From: Drechslerella dactyloides
Lineage: Eukaryota; Ascomycota; Orbiliomycetes; Orbiliales; Orbiliaceae
Length of the DNA stretch: 64,000 bases
Assembly (NCBI GenBank): GCA_020064725.1
Contig: JAGTWJ010000002.1
Location: 4,836,001-4,900,000 of the forward strand
Direction: 5' to 3'
Positions 10,154-22,200 of this stretch are shown in pieces. The notes under the pieces were generated by a model that made no database searches, had not been told where the DNA came from, and worked only from the letters and a program-made list of their open reading frames with translations. The first letter of the stretch is position 1. Every line of letters starts with the position of its first letter. The translations under genes and the position numbers were made by a program.

Positions 10154-10184
10154 TGGCCTTGTCCTTCCTCGCGTTGCGAGACCA
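10154..10184. mobile_element. 31-bp insertion with 8-bp direct repeats (MITE remnant)
   Basis: A 31-bp segment beginning TGG and ending GTTGCGAGACCA is flanked by perfect copies of GGTTACAT at 10146-10153 and 10185-10192. The right end resembles the TTGCGAGACAA end of the 73-bp and 27-bp elements. It lies about 130 bp past the Jen1-like stop codon. It may be a deletion derivative of a related MITE. Because the element is so short, a chance direct repeat cannot be excluded. Confidence 0.55.
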
Positions 10185-11920
10185 GGTTACATACGTTGCG
10201 GAACGGGTATATTCGCGTGGCCATCGGTTAATGGGCCATCGCGTAGTTATTTTTGTAATGAGTCTAATGCATGAAGTAACGTTGATGAATCGATCCAATC
10301 ATCCAGGAAGCACTATGTGCGTGTCGTAGGATGAGGTGAGGCTATGTGCTACTATGCCTGCATGACTCGCTGTGTTGATTTTGTCTCTAATTAGCCTCGA
10401 AGCCAGACGCTATAGGGCAAGGCGCCGCGTAGGTCTCGAATTAAAGCCAGACACACCATCCTCTGTCTGCCGGGGTATCGACGTATGTAGGTATTGTTAA
10501 TTGGCATAGATCGGTTTTGCCTCTTGGACGAAAATCTTGTCATGTTCCAAGACAAGCTTAATTTTTCGTGCATAGTCTACAGCTGTATACAGCTGTATAC
10601 AGCCGATGTGGGAAGATGTTTCAGACCCTGCACATGTTGTGATGCATACGGCTCTGAGCTCCCATTGTGCTGTGGTAGAACAATATTGGTCTTTTGAACC
10701 AGACCCTCCCTTTCACAAACAATATGCATTGTTGTCTCCGCGGTACTAAAGAGTGCGTCAAATCCGGGGCTCCCTTTGTCTTGACTCTGTACGCGGACTG
10801 CCGTTTGGTGAAGGGTGGAGATTGGGGCACAATTTTCAAAACATAACGCGGAACCAAAACCAGAAATCGGCCAAGGGATGTCAAACCACCTCGGATATCA
10901 TACTGCCAAACAGGCGCGTGTGGACTCTTCGGATCGCGGCAGAACAAAAAGGGTAAAAGAACAATTCTGGAACTGCAGTTAACTGTATTCTAGAGCAATG
11001 CCTTGAATAACTGTCGTCTGGACTTGGAAAGAGATATTTTATGCACTCGCTCGCTCCATCTTGAGACTTGTCGTTTGAAATGTCTTTTGTGCACCGGTGG
11101 CGTGATATAGGTCCCAAGAGTAATATAAGCTACTTTAACACCTCGGAACAATGCTCCTTAATTTAACGTTAAGACACACCGTCTGTAAAGAGTAAAAAGC
11201 CAGCTCCATGTGCGAACAATGCCCTGGGTCTAACAAACAATGGCGATACTTCGCAACGACTTCATCTTCAGCTACCGCAATCTCAGACGGACAATTGCGA
11301 AATTTGCCCTATTTTCCTACGGTAGTGTGTCATGGGGCATGGTTGCACAGGGCGGGTTGTATGGGCTTGGTTGCATGGGTGGGTAAAATCTTCCTTGCTT
11401 TACTAACGGTTTTTGCAAGGGGGGTTTGATGAGGCTCTTGGCACGGGTTTGGCTTTGATCTAGCAGGACCCTGAGAAAGAGTTTATGTATGATAGGCCTG
11501 GTACCTGACAGGGGGTACGTTTTTTTGATGCTCGCAACCCGTTAACCATTAGATATGCATATAGACTGCTTCCCAAAACAGCATGAGCGAACTCCGCAAA
11601 TCAACTGCTTTTGCGGACCAAGTCCCACTAAAAGGACATATCCGCGGAGCAGTGCTAAAAAGTTGGAAGCTTCAAGGCTCAAGTTGAATTTACCATCACT
11701 AACTTCTCATTTTGCGGGGGCAATTTAGAAAAAAATAATACCTTTTGTTGAAACGTTGTGTCTGGGATAGGGCAGATTCCAAGATTTTCTGTAGATGCTA
11801 CCTACATTCTTTTGGCATCTAGATATCTATCAATAGTACATGTAATATAGTAAAATTTCATTGCGGCGGGTACGGGTAACGGGTACGGAGGACTATGAGC
11901 TGACCCCGTTCAGTCGGGCG

Positions 11921-11930
11921 TATATATAGA
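11921..11930 (+). promoter_or_regulatory. Candidate TATA box of the ADP-ribosyltransferase-like gene
   Basis: TATATATAGA occurs 205 bases before the start codon at 12135. It is followed by a pyrimidine-containing stretch that could hold the transcription start, implying a leader of roughly 150-180 nt. Confidence 0.35.
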
Positions 11931-12134
11931 GGGAGCTTTGGGCGTACGATATTCTTCTTCCAACATAGCATTCATTCATTCTTTAATACGTCTATCTTCG
12001 CACTAGAACCAACTCGTCGAAGTTGTATATACACCGGCGGCTGGCCCCGATACTATATTTATATTTATACGCCAGACATTCATTCCTTAATTTCAGTCTG
12101 CAGCTCATTATTTTCAACCAACAATAACTTCAAG

Positions 12135-14390
12135 ATGCTGAGTTTTGTGGGTGCCCTCATATGGGTAAACCTCCTCCTCTTCATCTCATCCGTCTACGGC
12201 ATACCCACCCCAGAGGCAATCGTAGCCCCACTTTGGCGCGGTATCCATGGTAGAACTCTAGCTATCATGAAACAGGAGGGCGGACTACAAGCCAGAGGCC
12301 TATCGAGACTACAGGGTAGATTCCCCGACATGCCTGCTCGACTTACCGACGAGGAAAAGGTTCTGAGCGTCAGCTTGTTTGAGCACGCTCGCGGCACACA
12401 GGCCAAATACACCCAATATGTCTCAACATCCATAAACCCGGAGATCGCACAGGAATTTGCGTCTGGAGGACAACCGGACGAACTCCGGTATCTCTTCAAA
12501 ACTTATCCTGGCAGCAGTGCAATCGATCTGAACGAATCCATTGGGACTAAGAGCCCGTTCCCGCACCAACAGGAATTCTCCGTCCCAGGAATCGTCCCAT
12601 GGAACCGAATCGAGGGCTGGTACGAAATCCCGAGCGGGAAGACAAAAATATTGGAAATAATCGGCGACGACCCCACGAAGTTTAAGGTCGATCCAGATAT
12701 CAAGTTTATCAAGAATCCCGAGTTTAAAGAGGAGTTCCGCCTGCAGAAACCCGGTGGCCCGCAGCCTCAGCTTGCCGGAATACCCGATAACAACAAGTTC
12801 TACCCAAAGAAGTATGACCCGCGATTGACCAAGAACTTTGAAGAATTTGTTGGAAAAGCGGATCTTGGCGGTGTGACGGTCTATAAGGGATTCTCAGGTG
12901 CGGGGCAGATACCCGAAACACCGGCCCCCAAAAAAGGAGCGGGGGACAATAAGAAAGGTGGAGGAAAGGGCCCGGGCAAAGGCGTCGACTGTCGTCGAAA
13001 GAGAGGCATTTGCGACCCTTCAATTCCCGACGAACCCACAACCGGCAAACCGCGGGTGGATATCGATCCGGAGCCGTCCCGAAATGGGAAAATTGGAGGT
13101 GTCAAGTCTGTGGTTTTGGAGCGCTTCGGTGGTGTTACTTTCAACCTTGCTTGGATGGCTTCTAATTGCATGGCAATTGAGAATTTGGTAAGTCCCAATC
13201 CGTAATTGACAATTCTCTTGCTGGGCCAGGCTCCAACCTTTATTATGCGCGAAGCGAGAGTCAGTGCACTCTCGGTGCAGCCGATGAGGGTCGGCAGTCT
13301 GGTTCACGGGGTAAAAGTGATCATCGATCATATGCTAATCAGCTCCCAGCCGGCAACGAAGTCAGAGCCAATCCTGCCGCCGCCACAGCAGGGGAAGAGC
13401 CTATGGGAAAAGATCCTATCGCTTAAAGATGTCCCAGTTCTATTCTGGGGCAGTATTCAGAAGCTTTGGTCCGAAGACAATGTCACTGCTTTTAAGAAAT
13501 CTTTCGAAGATCTCAAAAAGGCATTCAAGGAGGTCCCCGATGCAGTGAAAAAGGGCATGACCGACCTGACAAGCGTTGACAACCTTGACGCTTTTAAAAA
13601 GTCTTTGGGCGACCTCAAGACACAAGTCAGTCAACTTCCAGAGGCGGTAAAAGCCGGTTCAAAGGATCTCGTAGACCCCGAGAATTTTGCTGCATTCGAA
13701 AAATCCCTTGGCGATTTGGGACAGGCAGTGGGTGAGATCCCGGAGGCCGTGAAAAGCGGTGCTGAAGATTTGGCCCAAGCGCCGGGTGATATCGCAAACG
13801 CATTTTTGAAGGCACCTCAACAGCTTGCGAATGCCCTTCAAGATTTCAGCAGGGAATTCAATAAATATGTAAGTTCATCTGTACCGAGTTTTCCAGTACG
13901 ATGAGTTGATTGCTAACAACCCTATTCGATATAAATCTAGATGCCAGTAAGCTCTTCCTATCACCAAAGTAGTCCGACCCCGGCGTCACATTATGCTAAC
14001 ACACCTGGTACTTATTAGCCTGGTTCAAACCGGAGAAAGATTTTCGACTCCCTTCTTGCAAGCGTCCCAGTGGGGCAGGCTCCACTGAAAACTTATGCTC
14101 AAAGAATCGGCATGTCTATAGAAGACATAACTGCGTTGGGGTCAGTGGCGTGCTTGGAAATGAAGGCGGCCAAACAAGCACCGAAGCTCAAACCTAAAAG
14201 ACAAACATCTTTGGTAAGTTTGCCCAGATCATTGACCAGATGAGGAGGTTACCAGCTATACTTACACTATTGGACTTTCTAGGACAACATTACCGCATCG
14301 AAAGTTGCTCAAGCTTGCGAGCAGGCTAAGTTTGGGATCATCACTCAGTCATGTTTGGAGGTCCTGATTCCCAATTTTGCCGGCGTTTAA
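12135..14390 (+). CDS. Secreted enterotoxin-A-type ADP-ribosyltransferase-like protein with helical repeat tail
   Basis: Predicted 666 aa secreted protein. Exons: 12135-13187, 13230-13868, 13941-13946 (6-nt micro-exon, optional), 14019-14213 and 14283-14390. Residues 1-22 form a signal peptide. The catalytic domain resembles the A chain of heat-labile enterotoxin-type mono-ADP-ribosyltransferases: R35 (PLWRG), STS at 97-99 (YVSTS) and a terminal motif at 145-147. That motif reads Q-Q-E instead of E-x-E, so the second glutamate (E147) is kept and the first is Q. C286-C293 enclose RRKRG, a Kex2/furin-like cut site inside a possible disulfide loop between catalytic and C-terminal parts. Exon 2 encodes three ~33-residue amphipathic repeats (pattern AFxKSxxDLKxxxxxxPxAVKxG). 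Such genes are known in many fungi, often pathogens; target and activity here are unknown. A 39-nt stretch (13311-13349) with gtaaaa, tgctaatc and cag could be an extra in-frame intron. Confidence 0.85.
13480..13790 (+). repeat. Three tandem ~33-aa amphipathic helical repeats
   Basis: Within exon 2 of the ADP-ribosyltransferase-like gene, three consecutive units share an A-F-x-K-S core (first unit AFKKSFEDLKK), then P-x/E-A-V-K-x-G. Their spacing of 32-34 residues suggests internal duplication and a coiled or helical-bundle tail. DNA identity between units is moderate, so the duplication is not recent. Confidence 0.7.
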
Positions 14391-17300
14391 TGGGATGCTG
14401 CTTCGATATGGAGCAAACACTATGTATATACATTTTTTTTTTTTTGTATTTGGAGGTTGGCTGCTCTAGAATTATAGATTGCTTTGGTTTCCCCTATTCC
14501 TAGGATAGCTGGTGATTGCCGTTCCTACTACGTAGCTCGGCAGAAACACGGCCATTTCAAAAGAAATTAGCAAAGTGAATTAGATATTATGGCGAAGTAC
14601 TCGGGGAACTGGTGTCGAGTGGTATTCAGTGTTGACAGCTTAAAATACCACACAAGTTCTGGTACAAATAAAATAAGCCTGGAGTTCTGCTTGACTGAAA
14701 GGTTACGGTGGGTAGCGTGGGTGGCGAACATTCAATGATGCATCTAGATTTCGCCGCAACATCCGTGTTCTATACTCACGATATAAATTATTAGAAACAG
14801 AAGCCTCCCTATGATTTTTGAATAGGTAGTACGCCACGCAACAGTTTTCAAGTCGATTCGAGCTGTACATCGCAATTGCACTCCAGAGGTAGCCATGCGG
14901 GTAAACTATAAATGGGAGGGTTTGACTCACAGGACTAGGTATACATGAGACGCGGTAGCGCTATCAACAATCAATCGGAATCTGCAGGCAATCTCAGGGT
15001 ACCTTCTTGCTGGAACTTTTCCAAAGATGCCGACGACACGTTCGGTTGCATGAACGGACTCTCAGCTATTCGGAGCCCGAGTTCTGCTCTTGCAAAAGTT
15101 TTTCCGAAGGCGAGATAAATGCATTGATTAACGTTGTGTAATGAACGCGCAATCTGGATAGTACCCGGCGGTTGTTAGATGCTGGGATTCCATGCCAGAA
15201 GTCCCGGCATGGCCTGCGCATAATCTATAGTTATCGTTCCTCTCTTGCTGCAGCACTCTGGCTAGTCTTGAGCTATCTCTGCGCAGCGAATGGTGGTGTT
15301 GGTGGTAGCGCGTTGTAACTGGGGTCACAGCTAGCCGTTCACTCACGATCCTGGTGCGCCGTGCACCGGAAAAATTTTGCTAGCGAGCGAAGCTGAGCGG
15401 CGCTGGCGACAGCAGGCGTTCTGGATTCGAACGCAGCACCTGACCGGCTCTGCATTTGGAATCAATCGCAGCTGACCTACCAGCAAAACTGCTGTGAGTA
15501 GAGACCATACGATATGAGATCTGGATCTATATCTATAACAAGTTCGATGTGCAGCACCCTGTAGGAATGGCCGCCGCTCATTGGGCTGCAGTGCAATTCA
15601 AATTAGCCGTAGCCAGGCTCGGCTGGTTAATTTATCTTCATCTCTACTAGTGGCGAGACGGCGAGGACATGCCCCCATCGGCGGTCAACTTGTACTCTAC
15701 CTCTCACGGTAGGAGCTGGAGGTACCGATTGATGTTCGAATACTTGCGCATGCACTTGGGCGGGTGGCCGTGGCGAGCGCGGACAATGCTAACCCCTTCT
15801 GGCCTGCCCCACAGCGTCGCTCTAGAAAAATGGGGTGCTAACGTATGTCTAAGCATGTACTCGTGCTGGTCGGGGTTGCGAGAGTTGAAGCGGTCATTTC
15901 CTCCGTGCCACATCGTAGAGGGCATGTATGTACGACTGGTGATCACCATGTGCGCTTGAAAGAAACACGCTGCACCAAGATCCTGGGAACAAGCTAGACG
16001 AGTGGAAGCCGGGATTCCGAGAATGCATGCATGTCTGCATGGATTTCGACGTGCAATGACAGGAAATAGCCCAATCGGGCATATGTGTGAACGTACGTGT
16101 GTGCGAAGTATGTACCTCAGATACGAAACTTGAAGCTGAATACCAAGCCTGGAAGAATATATGCCGGACGGGGGCGAAGACGGCACAGTCGAGGCCATCA
16201 ACAGATTTCGCGCGCTGAGACTTGGCTTTGCGACTTGCATGCTTAGCTTTGTGGCCCCGGCGCCTGCGTTGTCGCAGCCATCTCAACGTCACGTGACGTG
16301 TGGTTTCGGGACCGTCGCCCGGATCAGTTCTCGGCACGAGATTTGGAGTGGTTTCCGCCCGCTTCTCAGAAAGCATTCGGCCGTGTCAACTGTGTGGTGA
16401 CTGTTCTTAGCTGAGTGCTGCAATGCTCTTGTTCGAATCTTTGGTCGTAGAGGTCTGACCGTATCTACCGATACCGTATGTTGTTTCGAACTCGGGCCCA
16501 GGCAGGGCGTTATTGCGTGAACGTGCGCTTCACTATACAAATGATGTTAGAACACCATCAACTGCGGCCGTTGTCGTCGGTTGTGGAGAATTTGGCCCTT
16601 TGCAGTGTGGTGAGAGCAAGGATGCTGCGGGGATGGTGCACACGACCAGCATGCGGAAGATCTCAGGTCCGCCAATCAGAACAGCCGAAGGGAGACGGTT
16701 CCTTGGGACCGTTCACACTCCCATGCGGGTGGGACTGGAGTCCCCGTGGATAAGGCTTCACACCTTTAGCGGAGGGCAATCAGGAATCTGGATGTATTGT
16801 CTTTGAAATGTGTGCCGCGCGAGACATGCATGCATGGTAGCACTTCTCCCAGCGCGGGGAGACTCGAATTTTGGAAAGGGCGAAAGAGTAATCAATTCAT
16901 CGGCCACATGGCTGGGGTGGCCATCTGCGGCTGCCCTTCGAGCTAGCGCTGTCCGTCTGTCTCGAACTCGTATCGGGTGAAGGAGTTTCGATTGGGCGGA
17001 CTTTTGAGGCCAGTTCCCGTGTACTCGGAATTTTCCCAGCGTTCTGATGCTTTAGCCCATCGTCCATCCATCCATCCATCCAAGAGGGGATCCGTGCTTT
17101 TTGCTTCTTCCGACGGTCTTCGCTTGCTGCAGAGGATGGCACGATGGCAAGGAACCTCCGTCCGAGAAACCTAGGGCCCCTGCAGAGCGAGTTTCTCTGG
17201 CGGAATTGGACCTGGAACCCGCACAACCAGGCCATCTCGAGGTGAAGAACCTGGAGAGCTAGCCAGAATGTATAAGAACTCCAGATTTTCCCCAGGCTCG

Positions 17301-17549
17301 AGGTTGTTCCTTCCTCTCTTGTGTCCACCAGAGTAGAAGTCCTAGACTCCTCCAAGGGATCCATATCGCGGCCGACAATCGAGGGTCCTATTAACACTTT
17401 CTCGCTTCCACTCCATCAACCTGCTGAAAGGGCTCCAGTTTAGTTTTCCCTTTTCTGCGCGAGAAGGAGAGAACGAAAGGGTTTGATATCCATCTTACCT
17501 CCTCACATCGTATTGTTGGGATCCGGTCTGGAGATACAAGCTCGTCAAG
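14391..17549. other. Intergenic region, no supported gene
   Basis: A T-rich tract follows the previous stop near 14,430-14,445. A TCCA microsatellite lies at about 17,063-17,082, upstream of the sugar transporter. Open frames of 90-178 codons show no family motif and look like background. Confidence 0.55.
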
Positions 17550-19268
17550 ATGCAGTGGCCTTCGAGATCTAGGGTGTACAATTGGTAAGCAGACGCCCCA
17601 AAGCAGATTTTGGAGCTTCAACGACAAGCTCAACACAGCGCCGTCGGAGCACCCTTCTGTGTAACTACGAATATATTTTCAGCGAGCTGGCATCTAACAT
17701 GTGTGTGCAAATTGGACAGGTACATCTCCATGGTGGCAGCCGCAACCATGGTGCTCTACGGCTACGACGCTTCCGTCTTCAATGCCGTCCAGGGCTCCGC
17801 CAACTGGAAGAAGTGGTGGGGCAATCCGGATGCCAACCTTCTCGGTGCTATCAACACCTGCTACACCTGCGGCGGTATCGCTGCAGGATGGTTCTTCTCC
17901 GCCCCGATCTCTGACCGTTTCGGTCGTCGCATGTCCATCACTGTCGGCTGTATCCTGGTTATCGCGTCAACGTTCATTCAAGCCTTTGCTCCTGCTGGTC
18001 ATGGTGTGGGTGGCTTTTTGGCTGGTCGAACCATCATCGGTTTCGGCCAGGGCATTGCCCTCCCAGCTGGCCCTGTTTACATTGGCGAATTGGCGCCTGC
18101 CGACATCCGTGGAAAGATTATGTCTTTCTGGCAGATGTTCTACTCTGTCGGTTCCTTCATCGCCTTCTGGATCAACTATGCCTGCACCAAGCGCGCTGCG
18201 ACTCTCGGCAACTGGGACTGGCAGATGGTTGTCATCTTCCAGATCATGGTCCCTATCTTGATCGTGGTACTCATCTGGTTCAACCCTGAGACTCCGCGTT
18301 GGTTCATCCAGAAAGGCAGAGTCGAAGAGGCAAAAGCTGCCCTCCGCCGCGTTCGTGATACCGAGGACGAGGTTGAGGAGGAAGTTATGCAAATTCAACA
18401 GGCTATCCAGTTCGAGAAGGAGAGCCTCGATGGTTCCTATCTGCCTCTGTGGAAGGACAAGTCCCTGCGGAAGCGTCTTCTGCTTGCCTTCGTCATCAAC
18501 TTTGGTCAACAGGTCACCGGTCAAGGTTCTCTCAACTCTTACTCCACCATCGTCTACAAGAAGGTTTTCCCGAGCAACGATACCATCCAGCTTATCAATG
18601 CCCTCAACGCTACTTTCGGGATTATCTTCACCCTCACCGCCACTTTCACCGTCGATACCTGGGGCCGAAAGATGGTTTTGTTCATCGGCGCTATCGGCAT
18701 GTCCGCTTGTATGATTATCTCGGCCTCCGTCTATGTGGGTACTCCAACCTACCCTGGGGACCTCAAGTCGACTTCCGTCGGTGCTGGCATCGTCTTCAGC
18801 ATGTTTTTGTTCGCCTTGTTCTATAAGCCATCCTGGGGTGCTGTCGTATGGATCTGGACTGGCGAAGTCTTCTCCATGAACGTCAGAGCCCAAGCTGTCG
18901 GTATGGCTTCTCAAATGCAGAATGTTGGCAACCTTGTCGTCAACCAGATCTTCGTAAGTTCGACCGCTCTACACCAGACCAACATTATGGGCATTTGCTA
19001 ACGAATATTCAATCTGTAGCCTCTCATTCTCGAAAAAATTGGTTTCAAGGCCATGTACATGTTTGCCGGCATCAACTTGATCCTGGCTGCCTTCACTTGG
19101 TTCTTCCTCCCTGAAACCAAGAATCTCAAGCTCGAGGAAATGGATCAGCTCTTCGGTGGTGTCAACCATATCGAGAAGGGTGCCAATCTCGTCGAGAGTC
19201 ACGGCGCGACCCACTTCGACGAGAAGGGACAAGACCTCGCCATCGAGGATGTTGGCAGGAAAGTCTAA
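17550..19268 (+). CDS. MFS sugar porter (hexose transporter-like)
   Basis: Twelve-helix sugar:H+ symporter of the plasma membrane, predicted 505 aa. Exons: 17550-17584, 17720-18953 and 19020-19268. The ATG at 17550 is chosen because its 35-nt exon ends in phase with the acceptor at 17719, giving YNWYISMVAAATMVLYGYDA, the usual first helix. Family signatures: DRFGRR after TM2, PETPRW before the central loop, a central loop of charged helices, QQVTGQGSLNSYST at TM7, GRKM in the second half, and PETKNLKLEEMDQLF after TM12. The acidic C-terminal tail is cytosolic. Substrate cannot be read from the sequence. The GYDASVFNAVQGS variant in TM1 is typical of a fungal subgroup of hexose-type porters. 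Codon third positions are strongly C-rich, which suggests good expression. Confidence 0.93.
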
Positions 19269-22200
19269 TTTGACATGCATGCCATGTCCGAATTGTATAG
19301 CGTTTTGATTAGTAGATAATACTATTTTTTTTCTGCATGATACCTCATTCCGTGTTTCTTCAAGCACCTGCGATGCATCTTATCTGCCGGTACCTTGCGT
19401 GCCTGTTCTCGGAATGAAGCTGCTATAATATCTATATAATGAAATACATGCATATTACACTGATCAGGTTTCTTGTTAAGTTTAGTGCTGCGGCAGCTAG
19501 TGTACCGTGGCTCATAAGACGATTTGGTCTGTTGATGACAGTCCGGTCGACATCGAATATATCGAATATTGCATATCGATTACCTTTGCCGCAACGCAAG
19601 GTTCGTGTACTACACTAGAGCTATAGCAGCTAACCCCCCCGTTACACACCCGACCAGAGTTGGCACACATGCACGGGCATGCATGTTCGCATCATACACC
19701 AAGCCGGGTCTTCTGACCGAATCCGCTCCCGTTCCCCTCATGATTGGCGGAAACCCAAAATTCCGCCATCTCTTGAGACGAAGAATCGCTCGCAAGGTAG
19801 CGGCGGGGTAATATAGGCGAGGGAAAAGCCACTTTATCCACGGATTGGACACAAACTCGACCGCGAAAACCTGGATAAACAGAATCCGATACCAATGAAG
19901 CGAGGGGATTGTCTGTCGCCTATTTCGGCTCTGTCGCAGACTTGTTGATGTTTTCGGGCATCGTTACGACGGGCCCTGCTGAGAAACAATTACAACGCTC
20001 CCAACGCGTACGCGGAAGACAACGAGCCCGCAGTTAGTGTCGCGTCTTGAAATCGCATCGCCATATTCGATATTTGGGATAAGTTTCATGTCTCTGGAGT
20101 CTATAGTGGGAAGTTGAGGGGAGCTGCAGCTATGCAACTATTAAATCTTACTTGAGAAACTTAGACTGCGTGGCATTAAATACGCAAATTTGTTCGATCA
20201 TATCCAATCTATGAGTCCATGCATGAGTCAATACCGGCCGGGTACAGTATAATTGGTGTATTGTATTTTTATAATCAGAGTGATGTCATAGCACTGTCTT
20301 CCCCGAGTATACAGTCTTCAGGTAAATCGATTAAGCTGTTGCTAAACACCGTGACTAGTTACAGCCAATACGCATATATGAAGCGCCAATATTAGAGTGG
20401 ACAATCAGGCAATCCTGGACAGAACGGCGCTGCATAGAAGGGCTACCTATAGTTCCGTTGTTCTGGCCCATCCGGCTTGAGACTAGGCCATCCATATATA
20501 GTTCCGAACTGCGAAATATACATGTGGAAAGAGGGTTCCGAGAAAATCTCTCTTTCAGGTAAGTTGTTACCCTCAATTTTGGGACGGTAGCGTTATCCGT
20601 AGTCATCCGTAGGGAACAAGCACGTGTTTTGCTTGATGGAAGCGAGCTATTAGCTATTATAGTGTGGGAATCATAAAATAGGAATATAAGATCTATATAA
20701 CATATCTGGAAACGCTATAGTCTAATACCTGGACATAGCATCTGGTATATATATAGCTAATAATGATTGGCCATACGGTTAGCAGAAACACTAAAGTAGA
20801 TACTTAGCTAAGAGATTTGTCTACCCGGCCAAATATATATTGCCATATGGAATGGACATTCTGGTTTTTGATGCGTCCGTCGCGGTGGTCGGGTTCGATA
20901 TAAATTATCGAGAACTGGTACTCATGAGATTTAGGTCTGTTCTAAGACTGAGCCTAGCATCCTTTGCAACACGCTAAAACTCTTAATGTCTCCATAGACT
21001 TGGTAACTAGTCTAGTCCATGGCAGGTCGGGAAACTTGGCAGGTACTGCTTCGCTTAGAACCCTCGGTGATACCAAAGTACTGATGCGGGCATCTAATGA
21101 GGAATAAATTCGTGTGGCTGTCTGGCGCGTTGGGCGGGGCACGGATAGTTCCAAGTCCGCCAATCAGCACTTCGGTCGAAGAAGTGCTCCTCATGAGTGC
21201 GAATAAGTATTTTCATGCCGCATTTGTTTGCACGTCTTCGTACGTAGGTATATTACAGGGTCCTATCACTGACACACCCGGTAAATCAGATGGTGACGGC
21301 TGTGGTGCTTCCGTAGGCTAGCCGTAAATGCCAAGAGGGCCGACGCAATTTTTAGCTTAAGTAATACCGTCTATCATTTCTAGAGATCTAGGTTGATGTA
21401 GAGTTGAACCACTAGCGAACATGCGCGCGGCTCGTAGGTGCATGCATGTCCAGTAAAATGTTCAGAGAAAAGCGTTAACGTGATCCACTGGTGTTGTGGA
21501 CTTGTATGGTGTTTTCACTGCATGCCTGGGCCATGAGATTGTATATCCACACGAAATTTGAGTAGCTTCGTGTGTCAATTCCAAAGATAGCAAAATTGGT
21601 TGCGAAAAAAGGATCCCGATCATTCCAGATGTATGCACGACATGACCATTGAATTGTCTTCTGGACAATATTCAGAGGTAGATATGCACGCACGGCAGAA
21701 TATTGCAATAGAATTGGTCTCCAATAGAATCAAAATTTTCACAAGCTCATTTAAATAGTATTATTTCGGTTTATGTTGGTCTCATACGGCAGATACTTTT
21801 GCCTTTGTTTCTACCGCACTGAAAGGCGGCACTATTTCTAGTTTCGAGGACAAGGACAGGCCTTTTCACAAGATGATTTATGTTACGTTACTGAATCTGA
21901 TTATTTATCAAGCCCTGATATTTTATATATGTCTATGTACTCATTTTTAGTTAAATACTCGGAGTAATTCAATTTTTGGGGAATTTCCAAAGTTGAATGC
22001 ATTTCTCTTACAGATTCTGAACAGCGAGCTGGCCTCTAGCCTAGAAGCCGTATCCGCCATCCTATTCCATATTCAACGAAATCAAGTGTTAGTATCGGGA
22101 GAATTGCAGCTACTATGCTATCGGCTCGGAACCCAACCAACGCTTGAACCCCGGCACACTAGAGTTATACCACAAGATAATCGAGGGAGGACTACAAGCT

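Larger units (their letters stand above)
10022..12134. other. Intergenic region with one micro-insertion, no supported gene
   Basis: The 3' flank of the Jen1-like gene carries the 31-bp insertion at 10154. A short tandem of agctgtatac occurs near 10,572-10,595. No coding signal was recognised. The right end is the promoter and leader of the next gene. Confidence 0.6.

Noticed and set aside
16897..17397. 166-codon minus-strand frame upstream of the sugar transporter
   Set aside because: It covers the transporter's promoter, includes a TCCA microsatellite translation, and has no motif.
17967..18914. 315-codon open frame on the minus strand opposite the sugar transporter
   Set aside because: It is fully antisense to a well-supported gene with strong third-position codon bias, which keeps the opposite strand open; no motif.
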